From Ustilaginoidea virens (lineage: Eukaryota > Ascomycota > Sordariomycetes > Hypocreales > Clavicipitaceae): a stretch of 64,000 nucleotides of DNA. The first letter of the stretch is position 1. Every line of letters starts with the position of its first letter. Location of the stretch: positions 2,232,001 through 2,296,000 of the forward strand of contig NC_057317.1 in assembly GCF_000687475.1 (NCBI RefSeq), in the 5' to 3' direction. The position numbers were made by a program, and so were the translations under genes. Shown here piece after piece: positions 10,333-24,271 of this stretch. Under the pieces are notes generated by a model. The model ran no database searches, was not told where the DNA came from, and saw nothing but the letters and a program-made list of their open reading frames with translations.

Positions 10333-12746
10333 TGTGGGCGTTGGAGCGTCAACGCATGGCCCGGGGGGATGTTGTCTGCGGCGAACGGGACGATGTCTGT
10401 CGACGGCCAGCAGCAAACACGTGGAGGTTGGCCATGTCGGTGGGCGGTGGACGGTGGGCCCCACCTGGTGCCAGCTTCCGTGCTGTGGGAGGGGGGGGGC
10501 GAATGAGCTTCGTAGAGGTGGGGGGGGGGGGCGTGGGGCATGGGGGCGTGGGGCATGGGGGCGTGGGGTCGTGATGGTGGGCTGTGGCGGCCTGGGGCCT
10601 CGGGAGCAGCCAGTGGCGCTGGCGACGCCGAGAAGCCCAACCAGACAGACGGCTTGCCGTGGCGTTGATGGCCAGCTGTCTGCGTCGCGTCTGTAAGTCC
10701 TGCCAGGTCTTCCCACAAGACCGGGGAATCGGGGCGCCTGACGCATCTCTGGCAGGAGGCAGAGGGAAAGCTGACCCCCGCCTTCCTCCCCCCAGCCCAT
10801 TTGCAAAGCGCGAACCATCAATCTCGATGGGGAAATTCTTCTTTTCATGGCCCTTGTCCTCGCGCCACCGCACCTTGCGCCGGCCCTCCTGCAGGCTTCA
10901 GCAATCTGCAATCTGCAACTCAACCAACAAGAAAGACCCTTTGACAGCAACAGGTGGGGCTCGACCATTCGACTTTGGGGGTCTCCGAGCCGCTTCATTC
11001 GTCCTCGCTTGTTGGATGGCATGGCATGCGAGCTAGGGATCCTTGATCCGTCGAGAATCCGCCTTGATGGCCGAGCTGCTCGCCTTGGCATTTTCACGCC
11101 CGACGCCCGACGCCTTGCCGGCGGGTTTGTGTCGAACAGCAAATACTCCAACGCCGCACGCTTGTTTTTCCCTTGACGCCGGCTGGCCCGACCAAGGCGG
11201 ACGAAACCTGCGCGGACTGAACCCCGACGTCTGCGCAGCAGAAAAACCCTCGCGGCATCCACCGGCCCGAAACAACCTGATTGGATCCCTGCCTATAGCC
11301 GTCAACTTGCCCTTCCTTCTTCTCCTCTGTCCTTTGCGCCGAGCGAATGCCCAGCCCTGCCCGGGCTGTCAAAGGGTCCTTCCGTCGCGGTGGCGCGTCC
11401 GATACCCTTTCATCATCGGCTGCCCGCGTCCAAAAGCAGGTTTTTTTTTTCATTTCTTCAGGCAACGCACTCAAACACGCATCGCTTGCATCTGCAGGCT
11501 CGAGGTGGCGTCGCGGGCTTGTTGTTCGACTTGTGTGCGTGCATTAGCTCTGCCCTGCCCTGCCCGCCTTTGGGTGCCTAGGTAGGTGGCTGGTACCACA
11601 GAGCGAAGCGTTGGACAAGGCCGAAGGGAAAGGGATCGAGGGATTCATGGCTTTCTCTCATGAACTGCAGGCGCCTCCCTTGTTGGTCCTGGTTCTGCAA
11701 GGGAGAGATGTGACGAGACGTTGCAGAGTCACCACCCCCGTCGGAGCTGCTGGCCTTTGAGCTGCTCATGCGTCCTGTCGAACCCTCGTGTCAACCTCGA
11801 GATTGCTACGTCCGTCCATTAAATGAAATCCGTCTCAAGCTTTAAGCATGGACAAGTCAGTCAGCCAAGTTTTGTCATTTTGGCTGTATTACAAGTCTTG
11901 ATTTGACTTGGCTACCTGGTCTGAATCGCTGCCCCCTTGCGTGGCAGTCGAAAATTTCACCAGCAAATATCAGCAAATCAATGCCATGCCCACGGATCGT
12001 GCTCAAATTCCCACCTTGATTAAAAACGAAGAGGAAAAAAAAAAAAAAAAAAAAAAAAAACACAGACGAAGGAGAAGTGGTGGGGAGCGACCCTGGGGCA
12101 ACAAACAGACTGCCTTCCCTTGCACCAAGCTTGACAAATTGCCCTATTTCATGGTCAAATGTAAAAGAAACCCGTTTCCGCTGGTGAGTATCAAATCAAC
12201 GCCCTCCCGAATCACCCCAATTTTTTTCCATGCAAAGAGAAGGGTCTGGTATCATGCGTTTTCCTTCTGACATGTCAACAACCAAGAGTGCACCTGCAGC
12301 CACCTATTACGGCTGCCAAGCAGTGACACCCTGCCAAAGCTCAATCTGCCGCAAGCCAACGTGACGGACAAGAGGCGTCTCAACGACAATTCTATATCGG
12401 TCCTATAAGCCGAGAAAACCACTGAATTGTTCATCTTGGAAAATGGCTCGTAGACGTTGCTCGAGTTCAGAGATTACCCCCCTTCCCCGAGGAACGAGGG
12501 AAAGGAAAAGAAAGAAAAAGTAAACACACTGAAAAACGCCGATTAGGTTGTTGTGCGGCCGAGTTCTGTCTCACCTCTGCCTTTTTCATTGGGTTTTTTT
12601 TTTTTTTTCCAACCATGTGCACATTGATGAGAAACACATGAAAATAGCGGGAAAAGCAGGAGAACAAAAGTACATGGTTCCATGCAGTACAAATTGGAGA
12701 GGCTAGACTGGATGGCCTCTTTTCATCTCGTCACTGCTGATATCAG
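10333..12746. other. Intergenic region between gwt1 and the Cps1-like gene
   Basis: It holds the gwt1 promoter (G-rich, with three gtggggcatggggGC-type units at about 10520-10570) and the region downstream of the Cps1-like gene. A run of 26 A is at 12035-12060. The long minus-strand ORF over 10228-11262 contains the real gwt1 exon 1 at its end, but its upstream part is not conserved-looking. I see no other gene. Confidence 0.55.
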
Positions 12747-14570
12747 TCAGTACAAATGGGAACTGCGTACGCTCCCAGCGTCCTGGGCACGCGAAAGGGG
12801 TTCCTTTGGGACTCGAATTGGCACATATGAAGTGCTCGAGTCGCACGCGACGTAGTCGCGCTTCTCCCGCAAATCGCCATCTCTACTTTCAAGAGACGTC
12901 TGTCTTGCCTGCTGACGGACGTTGAACTGAACGAGAGATTTGCCTCCGGGAGGAACTTTCAATACAGAAGATGGTTGCGGCACAGGTGCCAATCTTTGCT
13001 CATCATTCTTGTCACCATCGGCTCGGCTGCCCCAAGAAGTCTTGGAATAAACGTGTCAGTACAGTACAGCACAGTACGGATGACAGGCTGCAACGTTTTG
13101 CAACATACCATGTTAAGAGTAAACAAGGCGTAGAGTTTGATGAGTCCATGGAAGTAACCAAATACTATGGAGACGGGCAAGAATATCATGTCTCCTGGGT
13201 TTCTGCGGAAGAGACCCACAAGCTTGACAACCTTGGTCAAGGCGAACATGAAGATGAATTGGGCCCAAAAGGCGTATCGTCGGCTTTTCATTTCCCACCC
13301 AGCCGTGGCCCACCAACAGGAGGCAAGGAGGAGCGGGTCCACCAGAAACGCCAGCGAGGTAAAAGTGGCAATGTGGAGAGCATACGTGCACCACCACTGC
13401 TGTCTAGAAATTCAGGGCAAGAGCGGCCTGGTTAGCTTCCTGCTCTGCAACCAGATTCGCCATGGAGATTTGGGGGCGCTGCGGTTGCGCGGGGTGGCGG
13501 AAGGAGGGAGCATCCAGTTTTCTTCCAAAACTTACTTCCAGACGTGCTTCTCGATGAAAAGGCTCTTGCAGTTGCTTCTCCAGTTGCTACGAGCCCACCG
13601 GGAACATTGATAAAGGTACTTGAAGCCGTTTTCGAGAGTCGTCTCCAGCTCACACTCCGAAGCATATTGGATCCATGTCTTCCATCCGAGGCTGACCAGC
13701 CAGCGAGTCACAAAGTTGTCGTCGTCTGCATTGAGGATCCAGTTTCTCCATTTCTCGTTCTTGAACCCGTGCAGAAAGTCGTGGCTAGAAAGAATCTCCG
13801 AGCGGTATGCCCCGGTTCGCCCCGACATGCACGAGGTACCACCATCTATGTTGTGTGTGGCCGAGATTTCAAAGTTGCGGCGCTCAATGTAGGCAGCCCC
13901 GAGCCAGTTCCAAATCCGACTTGCCCAGGGGCCGGTCCACTCGCGCTTGACTCTCTGGCAGGTCCCTACACCTCCAATCTTGGCGTCTTCGAACGGGGCG
14001 AGTATCCAAGGAAGCATGGTGGAAGGCCAGGTCACGTCGTCATCCGCCATGACGGTAATGCGCGTCTTTACCTGGGGCAAAGCCTCACACACCTGGATCC
14101 TCTTGTTTGCGATGGGAGTCGAGAGGACGGTAATCTTGAAGTCTCCCAGGGACTCGCCCAACTGTTTCAGAGCCTCGTGTTTGTCATGAGTAGTAACCAG
14201 GATGAGCTCCGCCGGCTTGCAGGCCAGGATGCTCAGCAGAGAAGGTCGAAGCTCTTCAAAAGCGTTGTGAATCGTGGGTATGACAACGGTCACGTCATGG
14301 TGCGTGAAACTTGGTTTTGGAGGGATTGGCTTCGACTTGTACGTCCAATGGCTAACGCAATGAACAAGAAGCCGGAGATAACGGTGAATCCTGACCGGAA
14401 AAGTGAGCAGCCTGTGCTTGCTGCTTTCAAAGGGGCAGACTGGAAGAGACATACCAAAGGACCCAGAAAACCCACGACCAAAACGAGGCGGAATACCAAA
14501 AGCCGAATGACGATATAATATGAAACACATTATATACGAACGCCGTTGGGCTCCGCAGGAAGCTGTCCAT
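12747..14570 (-). CDS. Cps1-like processive glycosyltransferase family 2 (polysaccharide synthase)
   Basis: Coding exons are 14570-14455, 14390-13536, 13403-13109 and 13040-12747, giving 519 residues. Introns of 64, 132 and 68 nt have good borders (GTATGT...CAG, GTAAGT...TAG, GTATGT...AAG). The ATG at 14570 was chosen because splicing from it yields a hydrophobic anchor (FWYSASFWSWVFWVLW) running into RYLRLLVH; the unspliced frame would need an odd N-terminus. The catalytic part has the GT2 order: VTVVIPT, MADDDVTWPS (DxD), SGRTGAY, NADDDNFVTRWL (base Asp) and QCSRW (QxxRW). Three C-terminal membrane spans follow, with a hydrophilic tail. The family resembles bacterial capsule and hyaluronan synthases and fungal GT2 proteins needed for hyphal growth on surfaces; the actual polymer is unknown. 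Confidence 0.9.
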
Positions 14571-17500
14571 CGTTGAGATATGATTATTTCTTTCTGCAAT
14601 GAGTCAATGATGGACCTAGAGCCAAAGGAAAAGAAAACCTCGGTGACTCCAGACGGTGCAAACGAAGATGTAGTGGCTGTCTCCTCTTTTTCTCTATCAC
14701 TCTCTCTCTCACATACTCTTCTTAAGCCGACCCCCCCCTGTTCTGTCAATTCTCAGACTTCGCGCACACTAGCGAGCTCAAGCGAGCATTGCCTGCGTGG
14801 GAAAGAGCAAACGGAGCACACCGCAAAATTTACGACTCAGAATGCGAATTGGCACAACCTCTCTTCCTTGCCCACCCGATCAATGTATCATAAATCGGGA
14901 AACGAGCGTATTATCGGTAACGGACAGGCGATACTTTTTTTTTCTCATTCCCCTTCCTTCTTCTCTTTCTTTTCAAGAACCAAATAGAACCAGGTTCTCC
15001 GCGCAGCCAAAGGTCCCGGAAAGTGACGCTGGTATAGGCAACCCCCCATAGGATGGGCCAAGATAGTCCGGTCAGGATGAGGAATATTGCAGTCAAGTAA
15101 TGAAACAGAACCAGCTTTAAAAATGAAGAACGGGAAAACACGATTCACCCAGCCAAAGAGTTATGCCTCGAATCTTAGTCAAAAGACCCAAAGAAACAAC
15201 TGGATTTCAAGATGGATGCGATAAATCTCTTTTGCAACCACTGGGGATAGAGCCGTAAATATACCCGCAAAAGAAGAGCAAGAATAAGCCAACTCAACCT
15301 GCACAACTCTGCCAGGCTAGACCCTCAGGCGCGTCAGGGTGCGCCTCCGATTCCAACCATGTCATGCATGAACATATGAGCCAGGACAAGGAAGAGGGTC
15401 TAAAAGATGGTAGATGCATGTGAACAATGTTAATTTACAAAGAAGCCACAATGCCTGTAAAAGAAAATACCGTAAACAACAAGGGAGTGTAAAAACAAAA
15501 ATTAAATAAAAAAAGAGAGAGAGAAAGAGAGAAGAATAGAAAAAAAAAGAACGAAATTAAAATAAAGAAAGAGGGAGGAACGAAGAAGATCACTCAGTCA
15601 AGCTACCAGATACACAGTGGCAGGCAGCAGGCTAGTCAAACATGAAAGGCCTGCTTTGGACGTCCAGTGTCCAGACATTGAATGGGTCATGACAACTTAT
15701 GGCCAGGATGTGGATGAACAAGACGGAATCCATAAACTTGTGTTTGCAAGGGTAGGAGGGGGGGGGGGGGGCGTGAGCTGCCGAAAACACTTACATGGGC
15801 CAGCTTAGCCACCTGCATTAAACAAGTGATGGATGGGGGCAAGCTTTCATTGGCATTCAACGCATTGCGCATTAGCCTGGTCCGGTCGTTTTGTTTCATA
15901 GGGTACTGAAGTCGTGCGCTTGGTTCAGAACATGGCTCGACGACCCTCGGATTGTATCAGCACCCCCCAGTCATGCATTGGCAGATCGGCATGAATCGTT
16001 CAAAGCCTCTCATGACAAAGGGCGCCAAACCAGATGTTCTGCCGGATCGGCTAACGAGCGTTCACGGAAATTTTTGCCAGCTCCCGGGGTCCATCGCGTG
16101 CAAAGTATAAAAGCTAGACGACTTGTTCGAGGTTACAAGTTGATTATCGCGACGCTTCTGGCAAAAGTGGCCCGACAATTATCTTAATTTAGATGATCTT
16201 CAGATGCGCACCAGGGGTCGTGTGCGTATTTTCCTTCCACAGGCAGCAAATGTCTCCTCCTTTATTGATTCAATGGAGCTTCTGTGATTCGTCCGCAGGC
16301 CACGGCTGGAGCCGGCGTCGAGCGAAGGACCGATGCGATGGAGGGGAGGGAGTGGCGCTGGAATGGCCCACAGCGTGGCCATGGTTCGTGTAAAAGTCTT
16401 GAACAGACGTGAACGGAAACGATCCTTTTTGTCTCGCTCCATATCCTGGCTTGCAATTGGTATAACAGAGTAAGTGCAACACTTTCTATCGAAAGATGTC
16501 AACGCAGGTGTTCAGGTACCTACTCGGATTGGGCGGCTGTTTCTGCTTCAAGAAATCCGTCGTATGCAAACATTACAAGTCGAACACGTTGAACCAAGCA
16601 CGCGGGACTGGTCCGAGCCTATCTCTTCTTCTTCTACTTCTTGACAAGACATTTTTGTCCAGTTCCCTTCTGGCCCACTCCCCTGGATATGTAGCAGTGT
16701 ACGGCGTAATGCCTTCCTATTGACACATAATAAAGTAGAACCAGCAACGGAGCTTTGACTCGATTGGCTCATGGCGATCTACAGCAGTCAACCCCTGCCG
16801 CCCCTCCCCACTCGCGGGGAATTTTTTCATGACTTGTCGCCAGCAGCAATATGGGGTACGGTACGGGCGACGGGCAGACTGGTAGATCTATGAGTAGTTA
16901 GTGGATTTGCTCGCAATCAACCAGTTCAACCAGTGAAGCGGACCTCTACTGACGCCATTCTTATTAGATACTTTGGCCATGTACATGCACGTAGCACAGC
17001 GGCTTGAGGCATCGTGGCAAGATATATGTTGATACCTCGCCCGTGAGCCATGGCAACATGGGACCTCCATGCTTTGCCCCATTGATGGAAGGCGATACTA
17101 GCTGGGATTGGCTGTGCCTGGTGGCCTTCGGTACATTATTGTCGATCCATGAACCACGACAAGCCACCCTGGTAGTTCTGTACCTGGTGGAAGCGAGCTA
17201 GTGTGGGCCGGCATTCGGGACAGATTCTTGGTTATGTCGAGAAAGAAAAGGGGAAAAAAAAAAAAAAGTCGAACCTTGTCTTGACAACCGGCAGAGGATG
17301 GGCAATAGCGGTCTCCGATGGGATAGACCGAGATCTGTTTTCGCCCTTGGTTGGACCCAAGCACGGACGAGCGGCTGCACTTTGCTTTCCTCGCCATCGT
17401 CTCCCGAAGGAAAAAGAACAACATGACAAGGTTAAACGTGCAGGAATATATAATCATGTGAACTGGGTGGGGACCTTGCAACCCGGAGAAATTTTTGTCC

Positions 17501-20433
17501 AAGGGCAACATCAAGCAAGCACCACTCTGTTAAGCCTGTTAATTTTTCTGTTCCGGGGGAAAGAGCGTCCCAAACAACCCAGCACAGTACGTATCAGCAG
17601 CTAGAATCTGGAATCGAAGCACCCACCAAAAGTACCCGCCTGGTAGCCAGCAACCAGCCTTCCTCGAGTAACGACTTGGGAAATTCCTCCATCCTTGGCT
17701 CTTGGGTCTCGAGTTCCTTGTTCCGAACCCGATTACCTACCTAGGCACCCAGGAGGTACAGCAAGGTACATAGGTACGTGCCTCTTACCATGTTTAGTCA
17801 CTTGCCAAGCACTGTGCAGTCTCCAGGAGCCTTTCTTCACTTTGCGCTCGCTCTCTTGTTGAGTTTCTTCGGGTCCATCATCGAGAGACCAACAAATACA
17901 CGAAAGATCTTGCTTCCATTGTGGAGCCCGCTTCCCCATAGAGTAGGATGCAAACTCTGCTTCCTTCAACGACAAGTGTCCTTGCGAAACGAATTCAGGG
18001 CTGTGTCTCGGCTGACAAAGGGGAACGGGCCGCCTGGGATTTGCGTGGAGCTTGATTCATTGACGGTTCCACTTTCTATCCATCGCCAACTCCGTCTTGG
18101 TATGTAAGTGCACCGCAATCGGTTCAGGGTCCAGCTGCGGTACGGTATGGCTACGACGTCAGCATGTGACCTTGTCTGAATAGAAGAAGGCTGTAACCAT
18201 GCGGCAGTAGTCTGGAATTATATTTTACATAACTTCTCCATATACGTCAACTGGAACCACAGCTGATCATGTTAAGTTCTTTTCAGCCGAATCGGATATG
18301 CCTACGGACATGCCAACATCGTTTCCTCGCCATACTTAAAAATTTACGTTCATTTTATTTCTTTAGTATACTTCACTTTATCCCGTCCTTAATTCAAACC
18401 CTCTTCCCACCCATCTTTTCTTCAATAATCTTTACTCTCGAACCGATTGCACAGCACAATTCGGATCGATTTCTGCAATAAGCTGTCTATCATCAAGGGA
18501 ACCCTGCCTGAAAATGGCGCCCGAAATTTGAGTTTTGTAGGTACAGGAGGAAGAAGAGAGAAAACGGAGTGGGTGAGCATTTCAGATGATCAAGAGAATA
18601 GCGGTAACCCCGGGCCTTTGCTTTCTGTTCCAATTCTTTGTCTCTTGGGTGACCCAAGTGCTAACCTGCCGTCTCAAATCCACGTACTGCGCTGCGCATA
18701 TGCGCCGCCCAGCAAGGCAGGTAGCAAAATGCTAGCATGTGCCCGACTAATAATACTCGACACAGGCCATCATGGGGCCGACTTGACGCGTCTCGACTGT
18801 TGAGGCATTGGCTCTGGAGACCCTTCCTTGTTCGTTCACCTGCTACAGTCATGGACCAACGGGCTAACTCCTTGGCTTGCATTAGACATTTGGCGAACCA
18901 GGTTCTCGAAAAATCCACTTGGCACCCTGCCCTATACTTACGCCGAGTATTCGCGCACTCATTATGGAGGCAAATGGCAGGAATGTATCTGGCATACGGA
19001 GTATTCTGCCTTGACCTACGGTCCAGACTCCGTGCTGTCATGACCATCAATCTTTATAACAAAGTTCCTTGCAGTCAGCGAAAATTTCGTTCCAATCCAT
19101 TAAAGACATGACAACGGAAGCCAAGGTCGACAAAACACCATGGACCGGGGTGGAATTTCGAAGCTAGGCACACCCCAGTCTAGTGTCAATCATTCAAATG
19201 TTTGGCCATCGCTCTTCAACCCCAATGAGTGATGGGGGGCGGAGTTGCAGCGGATGCGGGTACACTTACTTGGACAGGGGCCCAAGAAAGTACGGAGTAT
19301 CTTGCTGCGAGATGCCGCGTGGCGTCTGTTGAAAGTCGGGGCAACCTACCTACCTCTACCTGGAGGACCTAACACCTGTTGATGATGTATGGGATACATG
19401 CCGCCGGAGCGGATGAGGCCAATTGACGAGAAATTTTTCGTGTTGGCAGGTGAGCGCCCTATAAAAGCCCAACAGGACTGGGTATTCTGCTGGCCGGGGC
19501 TTCGAAATCGCGAGCGCTATACGTTCATGTGTCGGGGCATTCCACAAGCCCGTTAGCTCATCGGACAAAGAACCGAGGGATGAGGTCCCTAAATCTGAGG
19601 CTGGGACCACACCACACCAATCTTTGATGAGCGAATAGCAATGGTGGAGAAGCGTGGAGGGCAACGCGCATGACACGGCAGGGTGTCTCTCAACACCAAG
19701 CCTATGTACACCACACTCGTCGATCGCAGGTGGAGGGAGGGGACGCTGACGAATGGCGACTCGGAAAGGTCTGTAGCAAGTGGGAAGCCGTCCTGTTTGT
19801 GGCCAGACTCTGCGTCGGATTGATTCCTGGACCAATATGAGCTGCCCGACCAATGATGATGCGAAAACGGTTCGTTGCTTTCCCAAAGAAGCCGTGACAC
19901 GACTTTATTCACCCAGGCTTGAAGGATCGAGATTCTTTCTTCCGAAGCCATGAATCAGGCAAAATCCGAGTCATATGTGTAACAAGTTGAACCCCACTGC
20001 GAATCCTTGTTGAAGCAGTAGACAAGGGCAATGAAGAGCTGACGCTCTGCGTTTATGGCCGCTTACAGAGTTTAAGCAGGGATAGCAGCGTCAAGTTCTC
20101 AACCGGGTCCTGACGCCAGTGCCATCATGAGGTTCGATGACAAGGCCAAACTCTATGCGGGGAAGCCGAAAAGGCTCGTCTGCTGCTGGCGAGTCAATGA
20201 TGGATATTGTTTGCGCTTTCATTCAAACTTTGTCATATCAAAGAGGGCCAAAATAAAAAGAAACGCCGATGTGTCGTTTCCAGGAACAATAGTCCAACTG
20301 AAACATGCTGCCATGACGGAGAGAAGGGATTGTGCCCGCAGCAAGCTGCAGCCGTTGTCCAGGCCGTCACGGTTCCTCAAGAAAAAAGCCACACAAGGCC
20401 ACACACATGGAGAAGGGGAAAGAAAAAAGAGAA

Positions 20434-20437
<4 letters not shown>

Positions 20438-20479
<42 letters not shown>
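20438..20479 (+). repeat. (GA)n microsatellite
   Basis: Twenty-one uninterrupted GA units in the middle of the 8.5-kb gene-free stretch. Confidence 0.9.
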
Positions 20480-20483
<4 letters not shown>

Positions 20484-21144
20484 CAAGAGCTTGACCGGTG
20501 AGCCAAGAGATGATGGTCGAAACTGTTCACAATGGAGGTTGGTGTCATTTTTCCTTTACACGTTGTCGTTTTTGACTTGGCCAAGTTTGTCTGCGTCACC
20601 AGCATTTGTGGTTCCGTGGCACGACATCAAGCCCCTCAACTTGATGCAAAAGCCGACACATCATACCGTACGAAATCCCTGGCTGCTGTGTAACGGGAGG
20701 CCAAGAAGGGGATTGACCTGGCTGTACTCCGTACACCAGAGAGGAACCAGCAGAGCGTGCCAGCATTTGCCCTCCTCTTTTCCCGTTTGTTTTGTTTCGT
20801 CCGGGCAAATTTCGTTATACTGGCCTCGACAAGCTCAAGATGCAGACGGCATTGACGAAGCCTCGTCCGGGTTGTCATGATTCGAGAGTGGGCTGCAGAC
20901 GAGGGCTACTCGTCTTTTATCACGTGTGGGGGGGATTTTTTTTTTTTTTTTATCTTTTTATCAGTTTCCTGCGTTTAATATATATAAAGTTTGCAAAAGA
21001 TTGACCCTACGCGTATACGGGCATGCGCATGATGGGGGCTAATTTGCAGGGAGAATCTTTTGAGCCTTTTTCCTGCGTGTCTTGTCCATTTTTTCCTGCG
21101 CGGGGAAGAACAAAGCGCGGTCTGGGCGTGGGCATATACTATTT

Positions 21145-21229
21145 ACTGTATGCTAAGTGCTGCCAATATGCTATACATGTATGCTATATGCTGTATACTG
21201 TATGCTGTATGCTGTATGCTATATGCTAT
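21145..21229 (+). repeat. Degenerate TGTATGC/TATGCTA minisatellite
   Basis: About 85 bases composed of overlapping tatgctgta and tatgctata units. Confidence 0.8.
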
Positions 21230-21995
21230 CGAGGGAGAGAAATCTAAAGTAATTAGCCGTGCTCGACGCTCGGCTCAATATGGCCTCTGGTGTCTTGAAC
21301 CAAAACATGGCAACGTGTCTCTTTGTCTCCTTCTCCCTTTTCTATCTGCCCCCCCCCTCTTCTATTCTCTCTTTGGCACAAAGACCTGGCGTCCAGTCCG
21401 AAGCGTCCAGTCCAAGCCTCCATCCAGCTGGCCCTTTTGAGTCTGGAATCACGCCTATGCCTGCCCGCAGGCATTAACGTGGGAACACCCACGCGTCATG
21501 CGGATGATGCCCCCCCCCAAAAAAAAAGATGCTTTCTCTCTCCCCTCCCTTTATCCTGCTGCACCGCCCCGAACGCTGGCGCAACGGTCCGAGCGAGGGT
21601 TCCGTCCCCTACGCCTGCCTCGGTTTCCGGGTCGCGCACGTCGGGGAAAAGGGAGCAAAGGAGGGCGGGCGAAACCGCTCGAAAACTGTTTGCCGAGAGC
21701 GTGGAAGCCAGGGGGCTAGCTGTGCCCCCGGGGGGATTATCACTTCACTTCATTTCATTTCATTTTTTTTTTTTTTCGACGCGCGGCCTCGGGGGGGGGG
21801 TGCGGCAGGCCGTTTGTGTGGAAAAAGGCCTAGCGGTGCGTGCTGCTCCAAGTCGCTTTGCCGTCCGGGGACAGCGCGGCTGGGCCGTCTGCCCGGCTGC
21901 TTGCTTTGCCGGGTGAGGAGAATGGGGCCTGCCTGCCTGCCACCTGTCAGCTGTAGCTGTTCGACTGTCTTGCTGGTGATGAAGTTTGTCCGCTT

Positions 21996-22022
21996 GGGAA
22001 AGGGAAAGGGAAAGGGAAAGGG
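21996..22022 (+). repeat. (GGGAAA)n repeat
   Basis: Four to five GGGAAA units in gene-free DNA. Confidence 0.85.
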
Positions 22023-23061
22023 AGTGCTTGTTGGGGAGAGGGCGCGGCGTGGAGATGCTTTGCTTTCGGCGTGCCGGACGAGACGAGACATATCCACGCG
22101 GTGCAGGCGAATCCCGCCGGGACGGGGCACCTGGCCAAGGATGAGAAAAGTCATATTTGTGAGACTGATAACGACTACTTTGCTACTTCCCAGACGCCGC
22201 CGTCATACCAGCAAAAAAAGAAAAAAAAAAAGAAAAAAAAAAAAAAAACAGGACGCTTCGCTTTGCAGCCCGCAAGGCGCGGGGCCAAGAGCTCAGAAAA
22301 AAGGGGGACAAAGCACGCTTCACCCAAACCCGCGTCAAATGGCGAGGACATGTCGAGGGGGGCAATAGGGGTAAAGAGTCGATACATGACCAGACTAGAG
22401 AACCCTCCCCCCTCCCCCCAACCCCCCCAGCAAAACCCGCGTGCCGTTCGTTTTCCAATTCCTCCGGGGATGTCTTCCGAAACACAAAGTGCTGCGTTGC
22501 GTCGCCTCTGGCCGCGTACCCAGCGCAAGCCCCTTTTCCGATGTGATGCAGTCAGTCGTAAAACAACGCCGCCGTGAAAGGGGAGAAAGGAGCGGCAGGG
22601 ACTGTGTGTTCTGCCGCCGCCGCCCTTACAAGGGGAAAAAAAAGGGGGGGGGGGATAAAGGAGAGAAAAGAAAAGAAGAAAATGAGGAAAAAGTGATAGC
22701 CGGTAACGCCACGCCAGAAAAGTGTAGTTTTTTGAGGTCTTGCTTCGATTTCGTTTGTATCATCATCTTCTTCATGCTCAATTTGGGTTGTGACGGATCC
22801 AAAAGACAAGAAAGCGTGTGTTAAAAAGGGGGAGGGAGGGAGGAGGGCATCTGGCGTTTGTGCTGTGGTGTTGCTGCCAGAGCACCCAGGTCGCGGACGG
22901 AACGACGTGTGACGCTTTCACGGATATGGCCACGACGGAATCACGCCGCAAAGGAACGCCTCGCCATCCAAAAGTAGCAGTCGGCGACGGCAACCCATGG
23001 CGGCCACGTCCCAGAGCGATGGTTTCGGGTCGCGGTCGGCTGCTCGGCCGGTGACCTTTTC

Positions 23062-23642
23062 CTAGCGTCTGCCGAGCTTGAGGAAGCGAGTGCGAAGCCA
23101 GAGCACAAAGGCCGTCCAGACGCCCACGGTCCTGTGCTTGGCCGTCCTGGACCTCTTGGACGGCGAGGCGAAGTGCACCTCGTCGGCCCGGGACGACGCC
23201 ATCTGCCCAGCATGGGTGCTGTCGTAGCCGTGGCCGGCAAAGTCGAGCTTTTCCCGCACGTCGCCAGGCGCGGCCCCGCGTCTTCGGAACGACGCCACCC
23301 GCACATCGGCGCCGCCGGACGCGGTGCTGCCCGAGATGCTGCCGTTGCCGACGCTGCCCTTGCGGAGACGGGCGTTGCACTTTTCCATGCGGCTCGCCTC
23401 TTTGGTCTCTGCCCGCTCTCGCTTTCGAAGCTGCTCCCGGGCATACTTTTCGTCCTTGGCGCGTTCCTTTGCCTCAAACTTGCGGCGTGCCTCGCGGACC
23501 TGCTCCTGATGGGTGGCGGTGTCGACCTCGCTGTGGGAGCGTAGGCGGAAGCCGCTCATGTCCAGGGAGCTCCGCAAGGGCGACATGAGCGAGGCTGAGG
23601 ATGACGACGAGGCCGGGATCGGCTGGGCAAAGGACGAGGTGC

Positions 23643-23674
<32 letters not shown>

Positions 23675-24240
23675 GCGGCGGTGCCCAGAGGCGCGGTTGA
23701 GGATAGAGGCGAGTCGGCGGCGGCTACGGAGCTCAAGGTGCTCGAGTTCAGCTCGGACCGGCTCTGATTCAGAGAGGCGGTGCCGAGGAGGCGAGCCTGC
23801 GCCGAGCTGGAGCGCGTTGCCGGCGTGCGCAGCGCTTGGTTTCCATCCGAAAACGAGCTCGTGCGCTGGCTGGCCAGGGACGGGCGGCGGTAGTTGGGGT
23901 GCTGGAAGTACGCCGAGGGGTAGAGCGCTGGCCGGGGTGTCGTCGCCGTCGAGGTGGAGTGCAGGGACGCGTACGGGTCGACGAGGTCGTCTTGGTCGTC
24001 GTGATCGTCGTCGTCCTCGGTGATGGTGGGGGAGTAGCCGGTGCCGAAGCCGTTGTCCAGGGAAGCCCTGGCGTTGGCGTACTGCAGCAGCGGGGGGGAG
24101 GAGGTCTGCGGCGTCTGCTGAAAAGGGTGGACGAAGGAGCCCCCGTTGCGGCCGGCACTTGCGGTAGTCGCGACGGACGAGGCGTGGGAATTGCCGCTTG
24201 CTGACCGCACATGCGAGTATTTCCGACGGCCTCCAGCTCC

Positions 24241-24271
<31 letters not shown>

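Larger units (their letters stand above)
14571..23061. other. 8.5-kb stretch with no recognisable gene
   Basis: I find only short frames with poor codon character on both strands. The stretch holds the Cps1-like promoter, simple repeats (GA at 20438, TATGC/TGTA at 21145, GGGAAA at 21996, A-rich at 22213), AT-rich parts (15420-15600, 18250-18480) and motif copies TACGGAGTA at 18995, 19290 and 20724. A noncoding RNA or a short secreted-protein gene could still be present. Confidence 0.5.

Noticed and set aside
10333..11262. Long minus-strand frame upstream of gwt1
   Set aside because: Only its last 33 codons (10332-10234) are the true gwt1 exon 1. The upstream part is Arg/Pro-rich and ends exactly where the family N-terminus begins.
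13544..14518. Plus-strand frame of 324 codons
   Set aside because: It is the antisense shadow of the Cps1-like gene exon 2, which carries all GT2 motifs.
19552..19615. tRNA-like A-box sequence (TTAGCTCATCGG)
   Set aside because: No B box with a TTCGA core and no acceptor-stem pairing at the right distance.
19589..19951. Minus-strand frame of 120 codons
   Set aside because: No family resemblance or secretion signal; it overlaps other equally long random frames.
21323..22577. Several long plus-strand frames in gene-free DNA
   Set aside because: They are driven by homopolymers and GC-rich simple sequence, carry Phe/Lys runs from poly-T/poly-A, and match no family.
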